From NCBI RefSeq assembly GCF_003369915.1, contig NW_022881614.1, positions 1,054,001-1,118,000 of the forward strand: a stretch of 64,000 bases of DNA, given 5' to 3'. This document shows positions 33,454-45,274 of the stretch, one piece after another (positions within the stretch are counted from its first letter, which is position 1; each line of letters begins with the position of its first letter). The position numbers and the translations under genes were made by a program. The notes beneath the pieces are model-generated. The model did no database searches, was not told where the DNA came from, and saw only the letters and a program-made list of their open reading frames with translations. This DNA is from Drosophila miranda. Its lineage: Eukaryota > Arthropoda > Insecta > Diptera > Drosophilidae.

Positions 33454-36297
33454 TGTTGGACAGAATTTCGCTGCCGTTGCAAGGGAAGTTCTTGTACCGA
33501 AAAGTAAAAACGCAACCATTCATATGTAAGGTTTATTTGTGACTAATAAATGCTCTGCTCGCAGGCACATAGAGACCGAACGAAATAGAGAACAAAAAGG
33601 GAGATAAGAGAACGTCGCTTCGTTACGTCTCTCACTCATACATACGTCTCCATACTCATATGTCTGTCAATACATGCGTGCATTGCTAGAGATGGTCATT
33701 CTTCAACACCCTTCCTCAATGTGTGCATGCTTACAAATTCCATTTAACTCAATTTAAACTTAACAATTTTGTAAATTCGACATGCTTTCTCTTAGGGAGA
33801 TTCTTGGTCAAGATATCTGCAATCATATCTGTTGTACTAGCATACTTTAACTTAACTTGACCTTCTTCTACAATATGCCGTACTGCTGGGAGCAACCTTT
33901 TGCCACCAGCCGCGCCTTGAAACGTTCGATTTGACCATCTTTGTCGCGTTCCAGGCTATATACCCATTTGCATCCAACTGCTCGTTGTCCTGCCGGTAAG
34001 TCTGCCAACTGCCATGTCTCGTTTGCCATTAATGCCTCATATTCGCGTTGCATCGCTTCGGACCAATGTGATGCATGAATACTGATCAACGCCTCCTCGT
34101 AGGATACTGGAATCTTTACGTCGCTGGCAACCAGAGCACCAAGAATGTTGTACTCCTTTCTCGGACGGCCAGGTTTGCCGGTCCGAATCAGCCTTGGTCT
34201 GCCAGGTCCAGCGCGAGGAGCTGGCTCATCTGACTCAACCTTTTCTGTTGCGCTCTCGTACCCATCAGTACCGCTGCTACTGGGATTCTCCCCGTCAACG
34301 CTTGCACCATGGCTGCTGTCTCCACCGCTGCTGTCAATGTCATCAGTATCGCCGCCTGACTGCATGCTAACTTCTGCCTTCGGAAGTTCGAATGTGACTG
34401 TATCCTTGTCGTCTTGGATCTCGTCAAAGAGAACATCTCGCCTCTCAATCACCTGATGAGACACAGGGTCATACAGTCGATAGCCCTTAGCCGCTACTGA
34501 ATATCCAATCATGCGATATTCTTTGCCTTTTGGTTGAAGTTTACTCTTCCTTGGACCCTTGTCCAAAGCTACTGCAACGGAGCCAAAAACCTTTAGATGA
34601 CCAACAAATGGTTTCTTACCAGTCCACGCTTCCATAGGCGTCATACTGGTCAGCGCCTTGGTCGGTGATCGATTCCGTACATACACAGCTGCGTTGACTG
34701 CCTCAGCCCACAAGGATTCGCCTAATCCTGACTGGACCAGCATACATCTTGACATTTCCACCAGAGTGCGGTTTGCCCTCTCAGCAACGCCGTTTTGCTG
34801 TGGAGTGTACGCCACTGTCAGCTGCCTCTCAATCCCATTAGTTTTCAGAAATTCATCAAACGATTTGTTGACAAATTCACCGCCATTGTCGCTCCGGATA
34901 CATTTGAGACTTTTTCCCGTTTGCCGTTCAACCAGGGTTTTGAACTCGACGAACTTCTGGAAGACTTCATCCTTTGTCCGCAGGAAATACACAAATATAC
35001 GCCTTGATTTGTCATCGATGAAGGTTAGAAAATACTTTGATCCAGCAAGCGACTGTGTGCCAAAGGGCCCGCACACATCTGCCTGAACTAGTTCCAATAT
35101 ATCTTGAGCTCTACTGGTGGTTGCAACAGGAAATGGTTGCGCATGAATCTTGCTGACCATACATGTTTTGCAATTCATATTCGCCGGGAAAACCATATTT
35201 TCAATGCCGAGCACCATTCCTTTGCTGATCAAATCTTTCATACTACTGATGTTCAAGTGGCCGTACCGTTTATGCCACAGGGCACCATCAGCCTTAACCG
35301 CCGCAAAACAGTTGTTTTGTTTTCCTCGAAACATATACAAGTTTCCAACTCTGTTCGCCTTTACAATGCATTCGCCATTTTGGATAACTCGTGCATATTC
35401 TTGTCCAAAAGTGACGAAACATTTATTCTGTACAGCGCTGCTCACCGAGAAATAATTTTCATTCATTTCGGGCACGTAGAGAACATTCTTTAACAGCAGC
35501 GTGCATACCTCTGTCTTCAGCTCTACTTCCCCTTTTCCTTCAGCTTTTAGGAAACCGGAGTCAGACAGACCAATCATTTCTGTGTGTTTCTCGGACTTTG
35601 TGAATAACTGTTTCTCACAACACATGTGGCTTGTGGCACCACTATCCAAACACCACATACTCTTTTTCAAATTATCTGCGTCCAACGCATTTAATAGACT
35701 GCACTGCTTGTTCTCCACTCTTGCTGCCCTTTCCACATTTGCGCTCTCCTTCTTACACTGAGCCTTCATATGCCCGCGCTTACCACACTAGAAACATATC
35801 ATTGTATTGTTTCTCTTCTTTAGCGCTCTGTGCGGGGCCGGCTTATGTACTGCGGTATATGCCTTTGCGTATTCCTTTTGATCTTCTGTGTTTCCCTTTC
35901 GTTCGCCTTCTTCCTTCAGTTTTACGCATAGAACATCGAAAGTCGGCAGACTGTTGCGCGTCTCTATGGCGACAACGAAATTTTCGAATTGTTCTGGGAG
36001 GCTTGACAACAAAACAATTGAGCGCAATTCATCATTTAGCTCGATTCCTACTGACCCAAGGCCATCAAGAATATCCACGAACTCATTAATGTAGCTTGAA
36101 ATGCTTTGCCTTTGATCCATGCGCTTGCTTAGCAATTTCTTGTACAGTTGAACCTTTCGTACAGGTCCACTTGGTTGATGAACACTCTTTAATTTGTTCC
36201 ATGCTTCAGACGACTTACTGCAATTTTTAATGCATCCCAACTGTGAAGTTTTCACACTCAATGTGATCATGGCCAGCGCCTTGCACCGGCCTGTTAA
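33454..36297 (-). mobile_element. Copia-like element A inside the P element; 5' LTR lost, RT deleted
   Basis: The 3' LTR is 33454-33708 (255 bp, TGTTGAAG ... CCAACA), preceded by the polypurine tract TTGAGGAAGGG. The 5' end is truncated within gag near 36297, and no 5' LTR or primer site is present. Pol lacks reverse transcriptase and most of RNase H. Confidence 0.8.
33868..36270 (-). pseudogene. Copia A gag-protease-integrase polyprotein, interrupted
   Basis: One frame carries the gag C-terminal half (SEAWNKLKSVHQPSGP), a zinc knuckle whose third position is an amber stop (CF*CGKRGHMKAQC, TAG at 35787-35789), the protease motif CLDSGATSHMCC, an integrase HHCC region and core (ADVCGPFG, FIDDKSRRIFVYF, SDNGGEFVN, PQQNGVAERANRTL), and the N-terminal edge of reverse transcriptase (RFKARLVAKGCSQQYG). 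There a deletion joins it to the RNase H tail (TTDMIADILTKNLPKR, about 33790-33860) out of frame. Confidence 0.8.
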
Positions 36298-36438
36298 GGG
36301 TTAATCAACATCAACATATACCGTCTCACTCACACTCACTATACTATGTGCCCTTCACTCGCACTTATTGCTAGCATACGTTAAGGGACTAACTTTTGCC
36401 GACGAGACCACCTTGTATAATTGCATCATGCCGTAGGG

Positions 36439-36953
36439 CAGCGTGGTCGCTGATGTCTTTGGCGCGGCACAGTGGGGACTCAGCCGAAATAGTCAAAAAA
36501 TTATATGAGTGCTTTAGATAAATTTAATGTACGCATCTAATAGAGAATTTTCCAATCGAATTTTCAAGATAGTTTTAGTTTAGGAGATATAAGCACTCAA
36601 AGTTTAACATTTTTTCAGTGAGCAAATATTTATTGAGCTCATATTCACTAACTAATTTAGCAAGCTGAGACGGCCAATTGTCCCACTGTGCCGCTCCAAA
36701 GACATCGGCGATCCGCGACCACCGCTTCGACGGTGCTGAGGCTCGAGAGTCCAGAATTATTTCGTTGCTGGTGAAGACATTGCCGAACAGACGAAACCGA
36801 TGGGTAGCGGGGTCGCGGTAGAGACGAAGTACAGGCGAAAAGGGAATTGAAACCCCGCGCGCTCCCTCGTGCCTTTTGGGTCCTAATGTTAGGACCCGCC
36901 ATAGAACAGCTTTTTGGTCGCTCATGCAACATCTTGGTATTGTATAGTCTTTG
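36439..36953. repeat. Inverted-repeat structure: divergent arms around an AT-rich 200-bp loop
   Basis: The left arm 36443-36479 (GTGGTCGCTGATGTCTTTGG ... CACAGTGGGGAC) is repeated inverted at 36680-36722. The arms extend the two gene-fragment copies described for 33001-33252 and 36575-36925. The loop (36480-36679) is AT-rich and has no gene. Confidence 0.6.
36575..36925 (-). pseudogene. Unidentified gene fragment (116 codons), also present twice downstream in part
   Basis: Open frame MSDQKAVLWRVLTLGPK ... with host-like composition (FGNVFTSNEIILDSRASAP, VFGAAQWDNWPSQL). I do not recognise it. Its first 125 bp with leader (36829-36953) are identical, in inverted orientation, to 52283-52407 and 58540-58664. 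It contains a perfect palindrome with 9-bp arms (GGGTCCTAA-CA-TTAGGACCC). The reading frame is not opened by any retroelement domain, so a dispersed host exon or an uncharacterised repeat are both possible. Confidence 0.45.
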
Positions 36954-37681
36954 CTTTTAAGTAATTAAGTCACATCCATGTTCCCCGCCTAAAATTAAAT
37001 CTGTTAGATATATGTACATACATATAAATGAAAATAAAAAATAAGCAAAATATAATAAACTTATACAAGATAAATTTTTATATTAATAAATTCAACGTAT
37101 TGAGTTTTCTTGCGGACGAAGTCCGTGTTCTTTATTTGACGAATAATTAAAGACTACTTTTCAATATATTTTGAGGCCCTATTCTTACTGTGGGTTCGCG
37201 ACCGCGGAATGTTGCAGCGATGCAACGACAGCAGTTCAGCCGTGGCGAGGTATTTCTCGGAATCCCTCGCCCTTGGCGGATATCGTCCAGACGCTGATCC
37301 AGCAGTTTTGGCGATCTGGAGCGGCTCGTGTCGGTTGCTGGTGTTGTGGCAACTTTGTCGTTAACTTACATACATTTTATAAAATGAAATAAAAAATCCT
37401 ACTACCGCAAAATTTTTGAGCTTCTTCTCGTATGATTTTGCATTTTGATTCCCTATCATACTATCTGTTAACCATTTACAATTTTTTCTAATCAAAATCA
37501 ATACCAACTCATTAAGCAGATGATTTCGGTGTACAAAGCACGGATCGGAAAATTTAAACCAGTCTGCATATTTATCTATTTTTGACGTTAAAATTATAAA
37601 TTTTTGGACTATGCTTCTTTTTAAATTGAATTTGTGAGACTTTGTCTCGAAATGCCGACTAAATATATCAAAATAAAATAT
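36954..37681. other. Spacer with a coding-like stretch
   Basis: Mostly AT-rich. On the minus strand 37365-37190 is open and GC-richer (TSRSRSPKLLDQRLDDIRQ) and ends CCCACA|GTAAGA, like an exon. No family recognised; could be a gene fragment. Confidence 0.3.
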
Positions 37682-37961
37682 ACGAATGTTAAAGTTATTT
37701 TATTTGTAAGACAGCAGAAGATTAGTATACAGAACTATATGTGCTTCCGAGTAACATACGCAAGAGACCGACGCCGAAAGAAGAATATCGATATGAGAAC
37801 ATCGATATGAGAACATCGATATGCAGCAGGGCACATGCGCAGTGTTGTTAGAGATCAATATCTAATTATCGTGGCGGTCACTTTGAACACTCCTCCTCAA
37901 CACAACGCATGTTTACAAGCTTTAAATATACTTAACTAATATTCAATAACATGTCAAGCAC

Positions 37962-40022
37962 TTATAAACGATCTTTTAAACCAAATGCGAATACAAATTT
38001 ATGGTGCTTAACCTTGGCTAAGTTCTTTGTGAGGACATCTGCTATCATCTCATCGGTTGGCAGATACGCAATGTTGACTTCACCTCTCTTGAGAACCTCT
38101 CGAATATGATGTATCTTGACGTCGATGTGCTTTGTACGTGCATGAAACATGGGGTTTCTAGCAAGCTGCTGTGCTCCAATGTTGTCGCCGTACATCTGAA
38201 TAGCTGACTCCTTGGACATCAGCTTCAAGTCAATCAGTAGGCTGCGAAAGTATATCGCCTCTTTTGCTGCAGATGATAAGGCTATGTACTCTGCCTCCGT
38301 GGAACTGAGGGAAACCGTCGATTGCTTTCTTGACTCCCAAGAAACCGCTCCTCCTGCCAACATGCATACATAGCCAGTGAATGACTTTCGGTTCGTCATA
38401 TCACTTGCCCAATCTGCATCAACAAAACACGCAATTGCCTTTCCTTGCTTTGTGTAGCATATCTCCCAGTCGATAGTTTTTGCCAAATATCGAAGGATGT
38501 GCTTGGCTGCCGCTTCATGATCGGAATGAGGATCCTTGTTACGTTGTGCTAATTTGTTCACCGAAGGCGCAATGTCCGGACGAGTCATAACAGCAGGATA
38601 AGATAACTCTCCAATTAGCTTTTGGAACGAGGTGATGTCGACCCTGCGGCAGTCCTCTTTGTTGCATGCCACCTGGTAACCAGCTTCAAGAGGCGTGGAC
38701 GTCTGTCGACAATCTTTCAAATTGTACTGTTCGAGCAACTCTCTAATATACTTCCGTTGGCTGATTGAAATCGCACCCGTACTGCCTTCACGTTTCAACT
38801 CAATACCTAAAAAGTATTGCATAGGCCCGATGTCAACCACATCAAATTCTGCTGCGATCTTTATCTTGATATCAGATATATCATTTAGGTCCTTACACGC
38901 CAAAATAATGTCATCTACGTAGACAGCTATTAGAAACATATTTTTACCTGGCTTACAATACAGACAGGGTTCGTTGACAGTCGGTATAAAACCAATGCGT
39001 CTCAGCGTTGCATCCAACGTAGAGTTCCACACTCTTCCTGATTGTTTTAGGCCATATATACTTTTGTGAAGCCTCAAAACGTGATTTGGGTGAACTTCGC
39101 TGATGAAGCCCTCAGGTTGTCTCATAAAAACCTCATCTTCCAATTCGCCGTTGAGATACGCCGTGACAACATCCATTTGATGTAGGTGGAGACCATGCTC
39201 GACTGCAAGTGCAATTATCAACCATATTTCAAAAGGTGTCACCCCGCTCAAGCAGCTGCTTGCCACTCTATTTCGCAAATACGTGGCAGTTCGAATCGCT
39301 TCTGCCCAATAGCATTCACTTAACCCAGCATGCAGCAGCATACTTTTTGCCATTTCTACCAATGTTCTGTTGGCCCTTTCTGCAACTCCGTTTTGTTGAG
39401 GTGTATATGGCACTGTTAAGTTTCGCTTTATTCCATTTTGGTTTAGGTAATTATCAAAAACGTTTGATATGTATTCTCGGCCATTGTCGCTTCGTAAAAC
39501 CTTGACTTTTCTCCCAGTTTGGCACTCAACTTGACTTTTAAATTCTTAAAAAGCCTCGAAAACCTGATCTTTGGTTTTTAGGAAACTTACTGATACATAT
39601 CTTGAACAATCATCAATAAATGTGGCGAAATATCGATTGCCTCCCATTGACTGCTTTTGCATTGGACCGCATACATCAGTATGTATTAAGTCTAGAACGC
39701 CCTTTGACCTGTTTGTGCTCGATTGAAATGGTTGCACGCAAATTTTACTTTTTGCGCATGTTGCACACACTTGTTTTGGCTTGTATATGCCCTTGACACC
39801 TATTACCATCTCCTTGTTAACCATTTCCTTTAATGCGTCAAAATGTACATGGCCGAACCTATTGCGCCATTTGAATGCATCTGCCTCAACATTTACAATG
39901 TTCATACACTTTTCCTGATTGTCCTGAGCCATAAACAATCCATTTTCCAGATGTGCCTTTATAACTATTTTTCCGTTTTCAAAAATTATCGCTTGATTTT
40001 TCTCAAACAATTTTTTTTCCAT
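37962..40022 (-). pseudogene. Copia B integrase, reverse transcriptase, RNase H (deleted and interrupted)
   Basis: The integrase zinc finger (CATCAKSKICVQPF) and core (HTDVCGPM, FIDDCSRYV) come first. A stop follows FEAF at about 39546-39548, then the core resumes (SDNGREY, PQQNGVAERANRTL). At about 39221 GVTPFEIW is joined to LIIALAVEHGLHLHQMDVV, so the integrase tail and the start of RT are deleted. The RT catalytic box YVDDIILA, RNase H (DADWASD, TEAEYIALSSA) and the end DVLTKNLAKVKHHK remain. Confidence 0.8.
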
Positions 40023-41121
40023 GTTTTAATAGTTTTGTGACCGATATAAAATTGTACTGCAAATCTGGTACCAAGATAACCTTTTCCAGCGTAACGGATC
40101 TATCACCGAACTTTACTTGAACAGTTCCATGCCCTTCAGCAATAAGTGATTTACCGCCGGCTAGAAATACTTTTTGATTATCTTCCGTGAACGACACAAA
40201 GCGTTCCTTGTCACAACATAGATGCGCCGTTGCGCCACTGTCTATGCACCATGCATTTAACATCTGGTCATTTGGCTTAGCTAAACTTAGGATTGGTACA
40301 TATTTTTCTGGTTCCACTTTGGCATATTCGGTTACGCAAAGCATTGTACCCAATCTTTCCCCGCTTTTCCTGTTTGCGCCCTTGTTGTTTGCTCCTTCCT
40401 GCTTGCTTTTAGCACGGCATTCCGATTTAAAATGCCCTTCCTTTCCGCACTTAAAACACTTTTTGCCCTTCTTAAAGTTTTTCTTAAAATTGTTGTTGTC
40501 ATAACTGACGTGTAGTTCCGCGCTACTTGTAATTTCGTTGCTAATGCTATCTTCCTGCCTATTCGCTTCTTCAGAAATTTTTATTTTTAGCATGCTCAAG
40601 CTCGGCAAATCATCTCGCGTCTCAATCGCAACAACAAAACTTTCATACGATTTAGGCAAACCATTTAGCAACACAACTGATAAGATCTTTTTATCAACCT
40701 TTATGTTGACCTCTGCTAAAGCCTCGTGTACCACCTGGAATTTCCGCAAATATTCCTGTGCACTTATACCATCCGACATTTTTAACGTCAACAATTGTTT
40801 AATTAAAAGCACTACCCTTGCTGGTCCGCTTGGCCTGTGAATTTTATTTAGCTTTTGCCATGCCTGTGACGACGATACACAATTTTTAATATTGTTTAGT
40901 TGGGTCGATTTAACACAAAGTAAAATTGACGCCAACGCCTTTTGATCCTTTAGTTCAAAAGCTGCACGTTGCTCATTTGTTGCACTTTCACTAAGCTCAA
41001 TTTTACCACTGACGATTGGCCACAAATCATTTTGTATGAGAACACTTCTCATCAAAACTTCCCATGTGCTATAATTGTTTTCGTCCAGTTTCTCAATATT
41101 GAAATTCATATTTCCACTCAT
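40003..41121 (-). pseudogene. Copia B Gag and protease
   Basis: 372 codons from MSGNMNFNIEKLDENN: Gag, the zinc knuckle CFKCGKEGHFKSEC near residue 228, and the aspartic protease motif CIDSGATAHLCC near 292. The frame then stops just where the integrase frame begins (overlap at 40003-40022), consistent with a 1-base lesion rather than a programmed shift, since copia uses one ORF. Confidence 0.8.
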
Positions 41122-41776
41122 TTTTTATACTTATTGTCCCACAGTGCAAAATTTGTAACTGTCGATCGTCTCATGCACAAAGCAACTACGACGACAATAC
41201 TGTTGTCCGTGTCTTTCTTTTGTTTTTTCGTTTTCTTTTAAGTATCCCTCCGAACTTTTGGGTATACACACTCGCGGTTTTGTGCGGCTTGGCATACGCA
41301 CTTTTTGGTATACACACTTAATTCTCCGTTCGCTTTTGTGTTTCTTGATCCGTTGGGACTGCATTATTTTGGACTTTAAACCACGGCAACGGTCCGATTC
41401 GCTGCAAAAATCTAATCAAAATAAAAACACAATGCGAATTTGTTCAACTTGTTCCTTTGCCTTTCTATGTACACACATACACTAATGAGTCTATGCCATT
41501 TTTTTAGCACTGCTTTTCACTAAGCACCAAACAATGTTTATTGTTTCTCACTGTTTCTGTTTTATACTGTTTCTGGGTGAATTGGTGTCTGGGCCCATAA
41601 CCTGTTAAAGTTATTTTATTTGTAAGACAGCAGAAGATTAGTATACAGAATTATATGTGCTTCCGAATAACATACGCAAGAGACCGACGCCGAAAGAAGA
41701 ATATGCAGCAGGGCACATGCGCAGTGTTGTTAGAGATCAATATCTAATTATCGTGGCGGTCACTTTGAACAACGAA

Positions 41777-42396
41777 TGTAATAAACTTTAATATTTATGT
41801 ACATATGTATGTACATAAGATATTTTATAATTGAATTAGAAAAGTTATGGGTATTGTCCATGAGAGTATTCAAGGTGCGACCGGCATCTAAATTTTGCTT
41901 TGCAGATTTCCGTCGGAAAGCGCGCGATTGACAATTGATTTGAAATATATGTAAAACCAATTCCATTTATATTTATGCATATTTATTTAAGTATAAATAT
42001 ATTTTTTCTTATATTGTATATTTAGATACATCATTGTTTTAGTTATAATAAACAAAAAAGTCGAGAACCGACGGCGTTTGCATAATTTTTATAATTTATA
42101 ATAAACCTGTTTAAAATAAGGAAATAAATGTGTTATTATATTATTGTAATATTTTATATTTTGTGGTATAAATCAAACAAATAACAGCCTTTATTTCATT
42201 TCCCGCGCCCTAGTGTACCATACCCCCACCCCCTGCCCATTCTTCATTTATTTTGTGGCGGTAGGGCAGTCCATCAAAAGACCCAAAACAAGAACCAAAC
42301 TCAAATTTCAGTTCTAGCGGCCAGCAATACTAAACACACACACGCAAAGTACGTGAGAGTGCATGTGCACCCATACACTAAAACATGCTGGTGGCA
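41777..42396. other. Spacer between two LTR elements
   Basis: AT-rich, with a short TATG repeat. No gene or known repeat recognised. Confidence 0.4.
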
Positions 42397-43689
42397 AAAC
42401 TGTTATGATCCGCCTCTTTGCCACCCTGGCCTATCGTTCCCAGCTAGCTCACGGGGAAGTCAGGGGTGTTTCCGACCCGATAAGCCAGGGGACGGATTGA
42501 ACAAAACAAAAAAACATACAAAAAAAACAAATCTAATTTATAGGACAGACTTGTCCTCTTTTTCACTTTCGTCAGCGGGGATAGTTGGTTTCGTTATCCC
42601 TAGCAGGGTCCCACCCTTCCATGAGCGCCACCTTTTGAATTCGCTCCCTTTTCATATTCAGGGTCCCGCTCTTCTTCTCGCTCTCGTCCCACCCAACTAC
42701 CGTTTTCTATTCACTCATGACTCTTTTCAAATATTCCTTTTATATCCATTATATTTTCTTATTTATCTTGGACATTATTAATAAATAATAATTAATAATC
42801 TAGGTTTATATAAAGGAAACAAATACTAACACAAAAATACTAACAAAAAAAAATAAACCCTATTTTGGCCGAGTTGGCAGCCCCCTTTGATAGAGGTTGT
42901 TGCTTCCTGATGCTTGCTGATGTTTACGTTTAATCGTGGTGTTTTTTGTATGATCGTGATATTTTGTTTAATTGTGGGTCGGACGGGTGTAGATGTGTGA
43001 AATGTGGTGATGTTATGTGATGTGTTATGAATGAGGGTATACATGCGTGGGTTGTGTGTGATGTGGGTGGATGAAGGTTGGTGTGTGTGAATCGTGTGTG
43101 TGTATTGCTGCTTTGAAGTCCGGATTCTTTCCCCGGGGGGGCTGGTGTGTCTCCAGTCGGTGCTCCGCTGACGGTCCCTTGGTGCCGGTGCTCCGCTGAC
43201 GGTTCTCGCATCAGTTTCCCGGCCTGGCCAGTACCGGGATGCTGCTGCCGATGTCCGCCGCTTCTGCTGATGTTGATGCCTGCCGCTGATGTCTTGGTGG
43301 GATCGTCGTCTCCACGATCACCAATTTTGTTTCCTTTTTTTCTTTTAGGGTACGTGCGGCCTCCACTATTCTCCACCGGAAACTCTCTTTTTTTTCTTCT
43401 TCGCCCCGTTTCCTTTTCTCCCACGCAACTCTGCCACTGCTTCCCAGGATCCACTGTAGATGCCGCTGTCTCTTTCTTCTCCAGCCCTGATACCTATCGG
43501 CCCTCTCCAAAACCGCCCATAACACCACACTACCGTTTCCAGGATTACTCCGCCGAAACGAGAGTGCCAAGCAGGCGGGCTTTTTCAATTAAGGGGCCCC
43601 AAACGTAGGCCATCTCCCACACCCTGAGATTGAGAGTCTCTGGCTCCATCGACTGAGATGCCTGGGCTACTGCTTCAGATCCTTTGCGT

Positions 43690-45271
43690 GCAACACCCCA
43701 ATACGTGAGCCTTGCAACGTCTCCAGCTCGTACTGACGCTGCCTTTCCTTTATCGGCTTGCGCTCGGACCATTTATCTTCGGGTAATACCGCTTGGTTAA
43801 CTTTATATATAGTAGTGTAAACATCCTTATTGTAACTTCTTTCCTCAGGGGTATCTAATTTCATGTTGGAGGACCTATCTATTGGCTGCTTCGCGGCGAC
43901 GTGGAACTCGACTCCTCCAATTGCGTCGTGCTCCTTTTCGCGTTTCCCGGCCGACATTTAGGGCATTTAGGGAGAATGACCCCGGCCAGCCCGCACTTGT
44001 AGCAGAACAGGTTACCCGGTCTGTTCCTCCGGGTCGTGAGTGTTCGCATCCAATTCATGTACTTTGTGATCTTCCCTGCGCCTACTACCCCCATGGTCTG
44101 GACCGCTCCTTGTCCATCGCGTCGCCAGCAGTTTCTCGGCGTCCGCACACTCGTCTCGCAGCTTCTGGAGATTTGGTATCTGCATTGGATAAATCACCCT
44201 CGAAATTGCATCCCTAATATTGATCTTTATGATCTTTATTAGATCATAATCCCAGAACGGATTCAGCAATCTCGACCTCAACACCAACATCTCCTGGATG
44301 TACTGGTCCGCCGACTCCCCGTGGCGTTGTCGGCGTTCCCTGAGCTCTTGCTCTCGCTCGAACTCTGTCCGACGAACTTGAAACTGCTGCTGGAGACCAT
44401 ATCTCAGATTCGGCCAGTCCGGCATTCCTACCGTCCGCACATGCATCCAGTACCAATCCCTTGCGTGGCCACTGACCAATGTGTAAAAGGCTTTCAACAC
44501 CTCCGCCCACGGTACCTGATACGACGTCTGTAGATGCTCCACCCGGAACATGAATTCCGCCACGGGCATCCCCTTTGGATCGCCGTCGAAGCTAAGTCCC
44601 CATCTTCGTATCTGCACTTGCTCCTGCCTAGCCTCTCCGAAACTCGGTCGATTCCTGTTAGGGTTTGCTCCTGCGCCCATCCCGTTGAACAGTCACTCCT
44701 CCACGGGTCTCTGATCAGCTTGGGTCCTCTGATCGGCCTCCAATGTTAGGATGTCCACGAACAAGTGCGTTGGATGTGCTTGCTGGTTCCCGGGTGCTTC
44801 CTGTTGACCTCCTCCCAGACTGGTTGCATTTGATCCCCGATTCCTTCCATTCGCATCACTCGCCGTTCGCTCCGCTTTTAACGAACCCACCACAGCGTTG
44901 ATCTCTCGCATGAACTCTAGCATGTCTGCTTGCATTGACGATCTCAGCGCTTCCATTTGCTGCCCGAGCGACGCTCGGTAGGTCTCCTGTGCTTGGGCTA
45001 AGGCTGCGTTCACGGCTGAGCTTAACTCGGACGGTAACACCAGGTCCTTACGGGTTCGCTGTTGACCTCCTACCGCTCCGGCTTCTGGGTCCTCCTGGTA
45101 CAACCCCGCATGTACGTTTTCCGCCACTTGCGACGGCCCTTCCAGCCTACTGCCGGCTTTACCGTCCTGGGACCGAGTCGTCGGCATGTTGTACGGCTGG
45201 TACCTGCGCTGTGCCTCTGGGCTACGCCTTGTCTTCCCCGACCCTTTAAAAATCTCCGGGTCACTCATCAA
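43690..45271 (-). pseudogene. G1 Gag plus fused pol remnants
   Basis: Gag starts MMSDPEIFKGSGKTRRSPE at 45271. A stop and frame change near 44690 separate the N-terminal part from the capsid-like core (WGLSFDGDPKGMPVAEFMFRV is typical). The first zinc knuckle is deleted (DPEEQTG runs into NLFCYKCG). The remaining knuckle has Val where the His of CCHC is expected (CYKCGLAGVILPKC), a feature shared by all copies here. Near 43740 KERQRQY is fused to ELETLQGSRIGV, removing protease, RT, RNase H and most of integrase. Confidence 0.75.
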
Positions 45272-45274
45272 CCA

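Larger units (their letters stand above)
33253..36430 (-). mobile_element. P element with a nested copia element
   Basis: The 31-bp inverted ends (33253-33283 and 36400-36430) begin CATGATGCAATTATACAAGG and fit the canonical P-element terminal repeat with few changes. The target duplication is a perfect 8-bp CCGTAGGG (33245-33252, 36431-36438). The right end also keeps the P 5' subterminal block (AACGTATGCTAGCAATAAGT ... GATTAACCC), so the element points left. Its transposase gene is gone: between about 33454 and 36297 lies a copia-like retrotransposon. Confidence 0.92.
37687..41771 (-). mobile_element. Copia-like LTR retrotransposon B, complete ends, internally deleted
   Basis: LTRs lie at 41603-41771 (5', 169 bp) and 37687-37889 (3', 203 bp), both TGTTCAAAG ... 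CTTTAACA. The target duplication is ACGAA (37682-37686, 41772-41776). The primer-binding site 41589-41602 (GGTTATGGGCCCAG on the minus strand) matches the anticodon-stem half of initiator tRNA-Met, the copia hallmark. The polypurine tract TTGAGGAGGAG precedes the 3' LTR. The 3' LTR is longer by 34 bp, from two extra ATCGATATGAGAAC repeats plus ATCGAT. Protein genes are broken, so it is not autonomous. Confidence 0.93.

Noticed and set aside
36466-36693. Transib-like transposon (CACAGTGG ... CCACTGTG ends)
   Set aside because: The inverted similarity extends beyond these bases on both sides and there is no 5-bp target duplication, so the ends are just part of larger inverted arms.
36845-36861. 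tRNA-like T-arm (GGTTTCAATTCCC) in the 125-bp repeat
   Set aside because: No acceptor stem, D-arm or anticodon arm at the right distances.
42964-43454. Basic/Gly-rich open frames within the gypsy LTRs
   Set aside because: They lie entirely within LTR sequence and vary between copies; no start context or domain.
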